Source: SXVE01 sp036388895
GTDB lineage: Bacteria; Acidobacteriota; Blastocatellia; Pyrinomonadales; Pyrinomonadaceae
Reading direction: 5' to 3'
DNA: 64,000 nucleotides
Assembly: GCA_036388895.1 (NCBI GenBank)
Contig: DASVQY010000005.1
Coordinates: forward strand, 50,218-114,217
Part shown: one piece after another, positions 34,176-43,643 of the stretch
How positions within the stretch are numbered: the first letter of the stretch is position 1
Layout: every line of letters starts with the position of its first letter
Program-made: the position numbers and the translations under genes
Notes under the pieces: model-generated
Databases searched by the model: none
What the model was told of the DNA's origin: nothing
What the model saw: the letters and a program-made list of their open reading frames with translations, nothing else

Positions 34176-34210
34176 CGATGCGATATTTCGCATCGGTCTC
34201 GATATTTCGC
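34176..34210. repeat. Hairpin plus direct repeat of GATATTTCGC
   Basis: CGATGCGA and TCGCATCG form an 8-bp stem around TATT (34176-34195). The 10-mer GATATTTCGC occurs at 34182 and again at 34201, 19 bp apart, upstream of the thioredoxin gene. Confidence 0.4.
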
Positions 34211-34337
34211 TTTTGTTTTAATAAAATTTATTGGTGCGGAAATGTTTTTGAGTCAAAGTTTGTGAAACGAAACCTTGTAAAACGAAACAGAAAAGTTTTC
34301 AGTTGATTTCGCGGGCATCCGGTGAGAGTATAAGTCT

Positions 34338-34787
34338 ATGAACGCAACGTCCGATCCTCAAATTATACGCTGCGCGAAATGCGGCTCGAGCAATCGTATT
34401 AATCCGAACAGACAAGGCTCGGGTTTGCCGGTTTGCGGTCGCTGTAAAACGCCTCTGACGGCGGAAGTTCTTCCCATAATCCTTACGGATCAGAATTTTG
34501 CCGCCGAAGCGGAAAGCTCCCCGCTTCCCGTGTTAGTTGATTTCTGGGCTGCCTGGTGCGGACCTTGCCGAATGGTTGCGCCCGTCGTAGAGCAGCTGGC
34601 AAAAGAGCTTCGAGGAAAAGTTCGCGTCGGTAAACTGGACGTGGATAAAAATCAAATGACGGCGGTGCGCTTCCGCGTGCAAAGCATTCCGACTTTGCTC
34701 GTATTGAAAAACGGTTTGGAAGTTGACCGAATTGTCGGAGCGTTGTCGAAAGAAGCGATTTTGCAGCGCCTGAACAGGTATCTTTAA
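34338..34787 (+). CDS. trxC: Thioredoxin 2 with N-terminal zinc ribbon
   Basis: This 149-residue protein has four Cys in a zinc ribbon (Cys12, Cys15, Cys33, Cys36) followed by a thioredoxin fold with the active site WAAWCGPCRM (Cys74-Cys77) and the cis-Pro in QSIPTLLV. This is the TrxC (thioredoxin 2) architecture and length. It reduces disulfides in the cytoplasm and is usually tied to oxidative stress; the zinc module is thought to tune its redox response. It is a single gene. Confidence 0.94.
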   Translation: MNATSDPQIIRCAKCGSSNRINPNRQGSGLPVCGRCKTPLTAEVLPIILTDQNFAAEAESSPLPVLVDFWAAWCGPCRMVAPVVEQLAKELRGKVRVGKLDVDKNQMTAVRFRVQSIPTLLVLKNGLEVDRIVGALSKEAILQRLNRYL

Positions 34788-34855
34788 TTATCTTGTCCAA
34801 CTAAAATAAAAATCCTCGATTAAAAACAAAGATTGAAATTCAATTGATTTTTTAT

Positions 34856-37800
34856 CTATTTCACTAAATTCGCAAATCGTTCGTCGTTTCGCACATTGTC
34901 CAGAAGCGGATCAACCTTGACGAAAGAAAAACCGACGGCGTGATTATCTTTGGCTTTTCTGAGCCATTCTAAACTTTTTGTCGTATCGCCGAGCAGCGAG
35001 TAGATAACGCCGATTTCATACGGAGTGATTTGTTCGATTTCCTTGCTCTTGAAAAGTCCCTCGAGAATTTTCGACGCTTCTTCTTTGTTCCCGACGGCGG
35101 CTAGAACGTGCGCGTGTTTCGCGCGGCTGGTCGGCGTGTCGCCGGCAAAAGCGGTTTCTTTTTTATAAACCGCCAAAGCCTCGTTCGCCATCCCTTTTTT
35201 CTCGTAATTCCACCGCAAAATAACATGAGCTCCGACCGACGACGGATCAATTTCCAGCGAGCGGTTAACCTGCACGATTGACTCGTCGTAAAGACGCGCC
35301 AGAAAAAGAACGTTGGCAACTGCATTGGCGATGACCGCCGAACGCGGTTCCAGCGACTCGGCGCGTCGCATCATTGCAATCGCTTCGTCGTGCCGACCCT
35401 GTGACGACAGCAGAAAAGCGTACCATTGATGCGCCGTGGCGTAATTCGGTTTCAAGCTTATGGCGCGGCGAAACTCTTCTTCCGAGCTTTGATAATCTTT
35501 CTCAAAATGGAATTTTACGAATCCGAGAGAAGCGTGCGCTTCGGCTAAGTTGTTATCGAGCGCGACGGCTTTCATCGCCGCTTGACGGGCATTGCTCCAG
35601 GCGTCTGGCGGCTGCGGTTCTTCGTACCAGTTCAAAAGCGCGTAACAATCGGCGAGTCCCGTATAAGCCAGAGCGAAATTCGGATCAATCTGAATCGCCT
35701 GCTTGAAAAGCGAAATCGCACTTCGAAGTCCTTGAACAGTTCTTTTGCCGAAATGAAAACGTCCCGCGACGTAAAGTTGCTGCGCTTCGGCGTTCTCCGT
35801 GAAATGCTTGGCTAGATTTTGTTTTTCGCTGCTCGACAACTGCAAACTCAAAGATTTGACGATAAGCTCGGAAATCGAATCCTGCAAAGCGAATAAATCG
35901 CCGTTCAGTTGGTTGAAAACTTCCGACCAGACGATTCGATTATTCGGCACATCGGTCATTGCGAGTTTCATCTCGACATTGTTCGCGTTGCGCTCGACCG
36001 TACCGCTGACGACGTAATCAACCGCCAGTTCTTTGCCGATTTCCGCCGGTGATTTTTCAGTCTTTAAATAACGGCGCACCGAGCTTGCCGAGCGAATATT
36101 TATTTCGGAAATCTGGCTCAATTTACTCGTCACAAGGTCTGCCGTTCCGACACCGAGATACTGCTCGTCGTCGGTTTTCGCATTAACCGTGGCAAACGGC
36201 AGTACGGCAATCGAAAGCACTTTCGCAATCGGTTTACCCGGCGCAGCGTTTGCGTTTTCGACTAAAACGTTTTGTCCCGGCTGTTCGCCCGTTTTTTGCG
36301 AACCGTAGCGAACGGCAAAAAAAGTGATTAATGCAAGCACGACAAACAATCCGATACCGGCGAAAGCCCATTTTGAAAAACGAAAGGCGGACGGTACGGA
36401 AACTGCGGCTTCTTTAACGGCGCCGGTATCCGAATCGGTCGCCTGAATCGAATTCGGCAAAGTTTCTTCCGCCTGCATTTCCATTTCGACCGTGCTTTCG
36501 CGGTACAAAAGCGGATTCCCGGTGCGCTCGAGCAAATTCGTAAATTCCGCATCATCGCGCAGCGAATCGAAAATCGGTTCGACCCCAATCCAGCCGAGCA
36601 GCGCTTCGCGTTCTGAAAAAGATTTTTCCAGCATTTCGAGCGCTTCGGTTCGCTCGGCTAAAAGAGTGTGAACAACGGCGATGTGATAAGGCGATACGAA
36701 ACGTTCTTCGGAAATTTTTCGCAATCTCGACGCCACTTCTTCAGCCTCGCTTCGCCGACCAGCTCCTGCGAGCGCCTGACCGTGCCCGCTCAGCATAAGC
36801 CAGCTTTCCGGAGCGAGTTCAATCGCCTTTTCGCTCGCTTCGATAGCTTCGTCGAATTTTTTCGCGCCGCGCAGCGCCCGGCTTAAACCGTAAAATGCGA
36901 GCGGATACTGCGAATTGGTTATTTGAACTAACTGACGATACTGCTCGATGCTTTCGTCGAAACGGCGCGCGTAATACAATCCGGCGCCGAGATTATACTG
37001 ATTAAACCGGGAGAGCGGATCTATTTCTATCGCACGCTTCGCGTGTCTGATTCCTTCATCGAACCGGTTTTCCATAAAAAGCTGAACGGAATACCAGACG
37101 CGCGCGGTCGCGTTGTTCGGATTGAGCTTCAAGGCGCGGCGAAAAGCGGTTTCGCTTTGACGCCAATCGTAATATTTGCCGATTGCGGCGAAACCGAGCG
37201 CGGCGTGCGCTTCGGAAAGCTCCCGGTCGAGCTGCACGGCTTTGGTCGCGGCTTCGACGGCGGATTGAAAACACTCGCGCGCGGGCAAAATCCCGAAAAG
37301 TCCGAGCCAGTTGTAATAATCGGCGACGCCCGCATAAGCCAGGGCATAGTTCGGGTCGTGTTCAATTGCTTCGTTGTAAGCGTTGATCGCTTTGGCAAAA
37401 TCTTCTTCGGTCGGCGTGTTCCAATGAAAACGCCCGCGCAGGTATGCTTCGAAAGCCAGCGGGTTATCCGTTCCGCGTCTTCCGGGATTCTCCAGCTCGT
37501 CGGTTAATTGCAGCATCAAAGCTTCCGCCGCTTTGCCGGAAATAACGTCTTCGAGATGCAAGATGTCAGTATAATTTTCATCGAAGCGCTCCGCCCAAAC
37601 GGTCGTTTGTTCGGCGACATCGAGAAGCTGAACGGAAACGCGAATGCGATTGCCGAATTTTTGAATGTGTCCTTCGAGTATGTATTCGACTCCGAGTTCG
37701 CGCCCCGTAGCAAACGGGTCGAAATGTTTTTCGCCGAATCGCAAAACCGCGCTCGTCGGGCGCACGACCAGTCTTCGGACATTGGAAAGTCGCGTAATCA

Positions 37801-39181
37801 GCGCGTCAGCTAAACCGACGCCGATAAATTTTTCGCCCGCTTCATCGCTTTTCTCGGAAACATTGAGCAGGCGAAACGGCAAAACGGCGATTGATTTATT
37901 AACGTTTAATTTCCCGGTCGTTTCGTGCAGCGACGGGAAATTTACCGACAAATGCGGATCGGCAAGCACGGCATTTCCGTTCAAATATCGTGAAACGTCG
38001 GCGGCGAAATCTTTGATCGAAGAAAATCTTGCTTTCGGCTCTTTGCCGAGAGCTTTCATTATCAAACGGTCGAGATCGTCCGACAGTTCGAGCTGCAAGG
38101 CTTCAATGTTCGTGCCGCGCAATTCAGCGGCTTTTTCCGCCGATATGTTTTTTACCGCGTATATCGGCAAAAGCGTTTTGCTGTCCGAAACGACGCGGCT
38201 CGGCAGTTCGGGCGAAACTTCGCAGATAACGCGGGAAAGCTCGTGCGGCGCACGTCTGCCGGAAAAATTGTACGCTTTGTGCCCGGTCAATAATTCGTAA
38301 AGCAAAATGCCGAGCGCGTATATGTCCGAAGCCGGAGTGATTTCGCCGCCGCAGACTTGTTCGGGCGAAGCGTAATCGAGCGTCATCAGACGCATTAAAG
38401 TCGAAGTCGGGCTGATTGATTCGTGAATCAAATCCGGGTTGAGCACTTTGGCGATGCCGAAATCGAGCAATTTCGGCACGCCCGCTTTCGTAACGATAAT
38501 ATTTCCGGGTTTGATGTCGCGGTGAATGATTCCGCGTTCGTGCGCCGCCTGCACAGCCGAACAAACCTGCTCGAAAATTTGCAGTCGTTCGCGCGTACTC
38601 AATTTGTTTTTGTCGCAGTAACTGTAGAGCGGCTCGCCTTCGACGTATTCCATCACGAAATAAGGCAAGCCGTCGCGCGTCGTTCCGCCGTCGAGCAGAT
38701 TGGCGATGTTCGGATGATTGAGATTGGCTAAAATCTGGCGCTCGTGACGGAAACGGCGAATGATGAAATCCGTGTCCATGCCGCGTTTGATAAGTTTTAC
38801 GGCGACCTTTTGGCTAAATTCGCCGTCGGCGCGTTCAGCCAGATAAACCGCGCCCATTCCGCCGCGACCGATTTCTTTTTTCAATTCAAACACGCCGAGC
38901 CGCTGCCCAATCATTCGATCTTGTTCGGCTACCGTTTCAGGCTCGATGGCTTGCTGTTCCGCATTTTGATTTTGTTCCGAATTTTGAATGTCGCCGCCCG
39001 CCCAGTCTTCCGACCCGGCGGGGTTTTTCGCGGATTCGTAACCGGAGAGCAGCTTTTCGACTTCGCGCTGAAGTTCGGGGTCTTCCGTTTGCGAATAAAC
39101 GTAATTCAGCCGTTCGTTCGGAGCGAGAACGATTGCTGATTGGAAAATTTCCTCAATTTGTCGCGAACGATTTTGCGGCAT
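34856..39181 (-). CDS. Giant Ser/Thr kinase with duplicated TolB-like and TPR modules
   Basis: This is a 1441-residue protein. A Hanks-type kinase occupies about residues 95-380: GRGGMGAVYLAE, VAVKLIKRG, IIHRDIKPGNIIV, LLDFGIAK and DIYALGILLYELLTG are all intact. Then follows a TolB/FlgO-like domain (~430-560, KSIAVLPFRLL...GVEYILEGHIQKFG) and TPRs (~570-880). A transmembrane helix lies near 940-960 (IGLFVVLALITFFAV), followed by a second TolB-like domain (~990-1110, LSIAVLPFAT...AVDYVVSGTVERN) and more TPRs to the end. The second half repeats the order of the first half without the kinase, so it arose by fusion or duplication. Likely a membrane-bound signalling scaffold; partners are unknown. 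Confidence 0.9.
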   Translation of the reverse strand: MPQNRSRQIEEIFQSAIVLAPNERLNYVYSQTEDPELQREVEKLLSGYESAKNPAGSEDWAGGDIQNSEQNQNAEQQAIEPETVAEQDRMIGQRLGVFELKKEIGRGGMGAVYLAERADGEFSQKVAVKLIKRGMDTDFIIRRFRHERQILANLNHPNIANLLDGGTTRDGLPYFVMEYVEGEPLYSYCDKNKLSTRERLQIFEQVCSAVQAAHERGIIHRDIKPGNIIVTKAGVPKLLDFGIAKVLNPDLIHESISPTSTLMRLMTLDYASPEQVCGGEITPASDIYALGILLYELLTGHKAYNFSGRRAPHELSRVICEVSPELPSRVVSDSKTLLPIYAVKNISAEKAAELRGTNIEALQLELSDDLDRLIMKALGKEPKARFSSIKDFAADVSRYLNGNAVLADPHLSVNFPSLHETTGKLNVNKSIAVLPFRLLNVSEKSDEAGEKFIGVGLADALITRLSNVRRLVVRPTSAVLRFGEKHFDPFATGRELGVEYILEGHIQKFGNRIRVSVQLLDVAEQTTVWAERFDENYTDILHLEDVISGKAAEALMLQLTDELENPGRRGTDNPLAFEAYLRGRFHWNTPTEEDFAKAINAYNEAIEHDPNYALAYAGVADYYNWLGLFGILPARECFQSAVEAATKAVQLDRELSEAHAALGFAAIGKYYDWRQSETAFRRALKLNPNNATARVWYSVQLFMENRFDEGIRHAKRAIEIDPLSRFNQYNLGAGLYYARRFDESIEQYRQLVQITNSQYPLAFYGLSRALRGAKKFDEAIEASEKAIELAPESWLMLSGHGQALAGAGRRSEAEEVASRLRKISEERFVSPYHIAVVHTLLAERTEALEMLEKSFSEREALLGWIGVEPIFDSLRDDAEFTNLLERTGNPLLYRESTVEMEMQAEETLPNSIQATDSDTGAVKEAAVSVPSAFRFSKWAFAGIGLFVVLALITFFAVRYGSQKTGEQPGQNVLVENANAAPGKPIAKVLSIAVLPFATVNAKTDDEQYLGVGTADLVTSKLSQISEINIRSASSVRRYLKTEKSPAEIGKELAVDYVVSGTVERNANNVEMKLAMTDVPNNRIVWSEVFNQLNGDLFALQDSISELIVKSLSLQLSSSEKQNLAKHFTENAEAQQLYVAGRFHFGKRTVQGLRSAISLFKQAIQIDPNFALAYTGLADCYALLNWYEEPQPPDAWSNARQAAMKAVALDNNLAEAHASLGFVKFHFEKDYQSSEEEFRRAISLKPNYATAHQWYAFLLSSQGRHDEAIAMMRRAESLEPRSAVIANAVANVLFLARLYDESIVQVNRSLEIDPSSVGAHVILRWNYEKKGMANEALAVYKKETAFAGDTPTSRAKHAHVLAAVGNKEEASKILEGLFKSKEIEQITPYEIGVIYSLLGDTTKSLEWLRKAKDNHAVGFSFVKVDPLLDNVRNDERFANLVK

Positions 39182-39606
39182 TCGATTACGTGAAATTTAA
39201 CGGAACAATAAACGGAGAGAAGATTTTTTAATAAATTACATTAAATAAACAAACTGATCTTTTTCTTGCAGGGAAAATCAAAATCAATCTATATCAAGTA
39301 TAAAGAAATACAATTATTTTCGCAATTTTTAAGCGCCGTATAAATAAATAATCGATATTTTTTACGAACGGAAACAGGCGAAATAAAAGCTGCAAAAATT
39401 CGGCTTCCGATTTGCCTTTGGAAAATGAACTAAAGAAACTTGTATTTTGTTTTGTGTTTGGGGCAGGATTTTTGAGAAGGTGTTGCGAAGATGGCTTTTT
39501 CTTATCAGCGTAGAGTTAGCGTTCTCTGCGGTTTTGTTTTTGCAGATAATCGAACGGCAAAATTAAAACCGCAGAGAACATTGAAAAAATATTTTTGAGA
39601 TTGATT
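39182..39606. other. Intergenic region
   Basis: AT-rich promoter region of the kinase gene. Apart from the inverted repeat at 39521 I see no gene or clear element. Confidence 0.5.
39521..39579. repeat. Perfect 15-bp inverted repeat
   Basis: GTTCTCTGCGGTTTT (39521-39535) is the exact complement of AAAACCGCAGAGAAC (39565-39579), with a 29-base interior. It is just downstream of the TPR gene and could terminate it, or be an intergenic repeat. Confidence 0.6.
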
Positions 39607-40476
39607 TTAGCGGTTTATTATCTCTTGTCTTAGCTTTAAGATTGCTCTAAGAAGAGCGTCTGCCGATACGGAATTTGAACTTTGTAGAATTGCGTATTGT
39701 TCCAGTGCCGCCTCGCTCATATTGAAAGACAGATGTGTCAATCCGAGATTTAAACGCGCTTCTTCGCAGGTTGGATTTAGCGAAATCGCTTGCTGAAAAG
39801 ACTCAACCGCTTCCCGATACAAGCCCGATTCGGAATATGCAACGCCTAAATCATTATAAGCGGCAACGTACTTCGGTTTGATAGCAATTGCGGATCTGAA
39901 TGCCTTAATCGCTTCTTCTCGGCGTTCAAGTTTGAGATATGCAAAACCTAAATTATGCAGCGCCTCGGCGTCTTTTGGGTTGATTGCGGCAGCGTTGCTA
40001 AACGCCTCGGCTGCTTCGCCGTAGCGCCCAAGGTTAACGAAAGCCTTGCCTATATTATTGTAGGCGGAAGCGTAATGTGGATTTAACTTTATCGCTTGTT
40101 TGAAAGCCTCGACTGCTTCTTGATAGCGGTTCAAATCCGTGTAAACGACCCCGATATTATTGTATGCTTCAGCGAAGTCGGGTTTAGTACGAATGGCTTG
40201 TTCAATTGACCTGACTGCCTCATCATAACGTTTAAGTTCGGCAAATGCATTACCCAGATTATTGTATGCCTCGGCGTAATCATTTTTAACGCGAATCGCT
40301 TGTTTATAAGCTGAAACCGCTTCTTCGTAGCTGCCCCGGCTGTGGTAATAAACTCCCTGTTGGTAAAATCGTGCCGCTTCTTTCGAAACGGGGGATGCGA
40401 TTTGCTGAGCGGCTGCGGTTGAAATGTTTATGGAAAGTAAGATAAAAGCGAACCGAAAGATATTAATTATTTTCAT
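39607..40476 (-). CDS. Secreted TPR-repeat protein
   Basis: The ATG at 40476 has an AAGGAG site and gives a signal peptide (IFRFAFILLSINISTAAA-QQ); the longer frame does not. The 289-residue protein contains about seven consecutive TPRs of the type YAEAYNNLGNAFAELKRYDEAVRSIEQAIRTKPDF, from residue ~40 to ~265. TPR solenoids mediate protein contacts. It is divergent from the CadC-WD40 regulator and the two may belong to one pathway. Confidence 0.9.
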   Translation of the reverse strand: MKIINIFRFAFILLSINISTAAAQQIASPVSKEAARFYQQGVYYHSRGSYEEAVSAYKQAIRVKNDYAEAYNNLGNAFAELKRYDEAVRSIEQAIRTKPDFAEAYNNIGVVYTDLNRYQEAVEAFKQAIKLNPHYASAYNNIGKAFVNLGRYGEAAEAFSNAAAINPKDAEALHNLGFAYLKLERREEAIKAFRSAIAIKPKYVAAYNDLGVAYSESGLYREAVESFQQAISLNPTCEEARLNLGLTHLSFNMSEAALEQYAILQSSNSVSADALLRAILKLRQEIINR

Positions 40477-40647
40477 AGAGAACTCCTTTTGATTTATAAA
40501 CGTATTTCGGTGATGATTGCGCGGCTGACAGCGGATATTTACAATTTTCAAAACGTTCGGGTTTTGATACTGCAGCGCGTCATCACAAAACGGAATTTAT
40601 CGCGGAGGCTGCGCGTATGTCTTTAGAAATTGATTTTTTGTCGTTAA

Positions 40648-40680
40648 ATTTTCTTAGAATTTTCTTAGAGATTTCTTAGA
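40648..40680 (+). promoter_or_regulatory. Three tandem 11-bp repeats, likely OmpR/CadC-type operator
   Basis: ATTTTCTTAGA at 40648, ATTTTCTTAGA at 40659 and GATTTCTTAGA at 40670 are in perfect 11-bp register and end 6 bp before the ATG of the winged-helix gene. Direct repeats with one-turn spacing are the usual site of OmpR/PhoB-type winged helices, so autoregulation is likely. Confidence 0.6.
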
Positions 40681-40686
40681 GCGATT

Positions 40687-42993
40687 ATGAGCAGGAAAAC
40701 AAAGCAGTTATATGAGTTCGGCTCTTTCATTCTGAATCCAGCAGAAAGACTTCTACTGCGTGAAGGACAACCCGTGCCGCTTACTCCGAAGGCTTTCGAT
40801 ATGCTCCTGGTGTTAATCGAAAATAAAGGAAAGCTACTCGAAAAGGATGATTTAATGCAGCTGCTGTGGCAGGACAGTTTCGTCGAAGAAGGAAATCTTT
40901 CATTTAATATTTCTATCTTGAGAAAGGCGCTGGGCGAAGCTCCGAAAGAACGTCAATTTATTGAAACGGTTCCGAAACGCGGCTATCGTTTCGTCGCGGA
41001 CGTGAAAATTCTCGAAGCCCAAAGCAGCGAAGTAGAAAACGACGAAGAAGAAAACACTGAACAAGTAGAATTTTTAAATTCTTCCGAAAAACAAAAAGAA
41101 CGCTTTAAAAATGAAATCGCACAAGCGGACTTTAAAAACTTGGTGACAAATGCTGCGAACAGCGATTATCAAATCGTTGAAAACCGCAATAATTCGATTC
41201 ATGTTTCTGCGGCACAACCTAATTATCCGGCAGTCAAAAACAGCCGCTATTCGAAACTGTTTGCTTTCGCCGCGCTGTTTATTGCGGTAGCCGCAACGAG
41301 TTTTGTGACGTATAAACTCACCGGACAATCGCCGGATGCAAAGCCGAGCGGAGTTTCACAGCCGATGAAAGTCACTCGTTTGACCACTGCCCGAAACGCT
41401 GTAAACGCGGCAATTTCGCCCGACGGCAAATATGTTGTTTATGTCATAGACGAAGCGAGGCAGCGGAGTTTATGGCTTCGACAAATCTCAACCAACAGCG
41501 ATACGCAGCTCATTTCGCCCGGCGACGTGAATTATCTGGATATTTTTTTCTCGCCCGACGGCGATTACGTCAATTACATAAAAACGGAGTCCGATAGAAA
41601 GCCGTCGCTTTATCAAATTCCGGTGCTCGGCGGCGCGGAAAGAAAACTGATCAAAGATGTTCCCGCACCGGCGCTCTCGCCCGACGGAAAGCAATTTGCT
41701 TTCATTCGCGATCACGGCGACGAAGCGGTGTTGTCAATCGCAAATGCTTCCGACGGCAGCGGTGAGCAGAGACTCGTCACGCGCAAACAGCCGGGCTTTT
41801 TATACAGCCCCGTTTGGTCACCCGACGGGAAGACAATTGTTTGCGCTGCCGGAAATGTCAATGAAACCGGGCGTCAAGTCAATTTGATCGAAGTACGGCT
41901 TGACGATAAAACCGAAAGAACAGTTACTTCCGAGCAGTGGAAATTCATCGGACGAGTCGCGTTTCTGCCGGATAAAAGCGGCATACTGACGACCGTTTCG
42001 GATTATTCATTCGGACCGTATCAGGTTTGGCACGTTTCATACCCCGACGGCAAAGCGCGACAAGTCACAAATGATTTAAGCAACTACGGCAACATCAGCA
42101 TAACGTCCGATTCGAAGACTTTGGTCACCGTTCAATCTGACATAAGCCCGTTTGTTTGGGTTTCGCCGGGCGCGGAAATCGAAAAGGCGAGGCAAATTAC
42201 TTCAAGTCCCGGAACGCGCAATGATTACTGGGGATTTTCGTGGACGCCGGACGGAAAAATAGCGTATGTTTCGACAGTTTCGGGCAATCAGGATATATGG
42301 ATTATGAATTCGGACGGCACGGGGCAGAAACAACTGACCTTCGGCGAGCACTCCGACTTTGACCCGTCGGTTTCGCCCGACGGTCGCCGCATCGTTTTCG
42401 CTTCCGAGCGTTCGGGCAATACCAAAATATGGCAAATGGACATCAACGGCGAAAATCTCAAGCAATTAACTTTCGGCAGCACGTCCGATTATCTTCCTTC
42501 TCACACGCCAAATGGGCGGCAAATAATTTACACCTCGAGCGATACGAGAAATCAAACGTTATGGAAAGTTTCGCTTGAAAATCCGGGCGCGCCCGAACAG
42601 TTAACCGCTTATAATTCAACCTGGTCGGCAATTTCGCCCAACGGAACGCTAATAGCCTCGTGGCATTTCAATGAACAAAAAAGAGTTATCGAATTGATAG
42701 TTCTTCCGATCAGCGGCGGCGCACCGGTTAAATCTTTCAGCGTTTCGCCCACAGCAAAGACTTGGGCTGATATTCAATGGACAGCGGACGGGCAGGCAAT
42801 AACCTATCTAGAAACGATTGGCGGAATCGGAAACATCTGGCTCCAGCCGCTCGACGGCGACGCGCCCAAACAATTGACCGACTTCAAAACGGAGCGGATA
42901 TTTCGCTTCGCCTGGTCGCCTGATGGCAAACAGCTAACATTTTCGCGCGGAGTAGAAACAAATGATGTTGTTCTTATCAGCAATTTTAGATAA
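40687..42993 (+). CDS. CadC-type winged-helix protein with WD40-like propeller
   Basis: This 768-residue protein has an OmpR/CadC DNA-binding domain at residues ~5-105 (PVPLTPKAFDMLLVLIENKGKLLEKDDLMQLLW...SFNISILRKALGE...IETVPKRGYRFVA). A charged linker and a single membrane helix at ~190-210 (LFAFAALFIAVAATSFVTY) follow, then a TolB-type WD40-like propeller of many PD40 blades (SPDGKYVVY, SPDGDYVNY, SPDGRRIVFASERSG). It is a one-component membrane regulator whose extracytoplasmic propeller probably senses a ligand or protein. This architecture is abundant in Acidobacteriota. Confidence 0.92.
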   Translation: MSRKTKQLYEFGSFILNPAERLLLREGQPVPLTPKAFDMLLVLIENKGKLLEKDDLMQLLWQDSFVEEGNLSFNISILRKALGEAPKERQFIETVPKRGYRFVADVKILEAQSSEVENDEEENTEQVEFLNSSEKQKERFKNEIAQADFKNLVTNAANSDYQIVENRNNSIHVSAAQPNYPAVKNSRYSKLFAFAALFIAVAATSFVTYKLTGQSPDAKPSGVSQPMKVTRLTTARNAVNAAISPDGKYVVYVIDEARQRSLWLRQISTNSDTQLISPGDVNYLDIFFSPDGDYVNYIKTESDRKPSLYQIPVLGGAERKLIKDVPAPALSPDGKQFAFIRDHGDEAVLSIANASDGSGEQRLVTRKQPGFLYSPVWSPDGKTIVCAAGNVNETGRQVNLIEVRLDDKTERTVTSEQWKFIGRVAFLPDKSGILTTVSDYSFGPYQVWHVSYPDGKARQVTNDLSNYGNISITSDSKTLVTVQSDISPFVWVSPGAEIEKARQITSSPGTRNDYWGFSWTPDGKIAYVSTVSGNQDIWIMNSDGTGQKQLTFGEHSDFDPSVSPDGRRIVFASERSGNTKIWQMDINGENLKQLTFGSTSDYLPSHTPNGRQIIYTSSDTRNQTLWKVSLENPGAPEQLTAYNSTWSAISPNGTLIASWHFNEQKRVIELIVLPISGGAPVKSFSVSPTAKTWADIQWTADGQAITYLETIGGIGNIWLQPLDGDAPKQLTDFKTERIFRFAWSPDGKQLTFSRGVETNDVVLISNFR

Positions 42994-43125
42994 CGGAAAG
43001 AAATTAAATGTGATTCTAAGGTGTGAAAGATTTTTGAAATAGCTTTAAAGTTTGTTTCTCATTTCTCATTCGGCGCCCATAAAATCAATCGGATCGTGCT
43101 TTTAATTAAATGTTCGACTTATGTT

Positions 43126-43512
43126 TTACAAGTAATCTATTTTTTCCAAAAGTTTCTCGATCTCAACCCAATCGGCGTACGGTCTGTTTCCGTCCGACGA
43201 TAACTTTAAAGGGCAGCCGAGCGCCGCGTCGTCTATGTAAACCGGCGCGTAAGCCTTCGGCGATTTCGACCAGAATCGCTGGTTCGGATTTTTATTCACC
43301 GCCCAAATCGCAATCTCGCGCTCGGCAAACCAATTTGCCGCTTCTTGTAAAGGTTCTCCGGAACGAATTGTCCAAAGGATTATTTTGACCTGATTTTCGT
43401 TTAATTTTCTTAAAACTTCTACCGCATACGGCACATCTTCGCCGATTTTCGGATATTCGTGCATCACGCAAGTCCCGTCAAAATCTACACAAACTATTTT
43501 GTTTTTGCTCAT
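43126..43512 (-). CDS. HAD-superfamily hydrolase-like protein
   Basis: This 128-residue small HAD fold has motif I VDFDGT (nucleophile and acid Asp), motif II threonine in ILWTIRS and the acidic motif IV YIDDAALG. It lacks a large cap domain, like BT0820-type phosphatases; the enzymatic substrate is not known. A single minus-strand gene. Confidence 0.85.
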   Translation of the reverse strand: MSKNKIVCVDFDGTCVMHEYPKIGEDVPYAVEVLRKLNENQVKIILWTIRSGEPLQEAANWFAEREIAIWAVNKNPNQRFWSKSPKAYAPVYIDDAALGCPLKLSSDGNRPYADWVEIEKLLEKIDYL

Positions 43513-43606
43513 AACGAAACGCGGAAAAGGCTGGATTAGAAGAAATTAAAGCGGCACATTTCTTATACTCTCCTTTTCCGGAACTGCTTATTGTCTCATA
43601 AAAATA

Positions 43607-43632
43607 TACAGTTTACTGAGGTAAAAACTGTA
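43607..43632. promoter_or_regulatory. Inverted repeat just upstream of the SET gene
   Basis: TACAGTTTAC and GTAAAAACTGTA pair with a 4-base loop and end 11 bp before the ATG at 43644. It could be an operator or an mRNA hairpin near the ribosome site. Confidence 0.4.
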
Positions 43633-43643
43633 AAATCAAAGTT

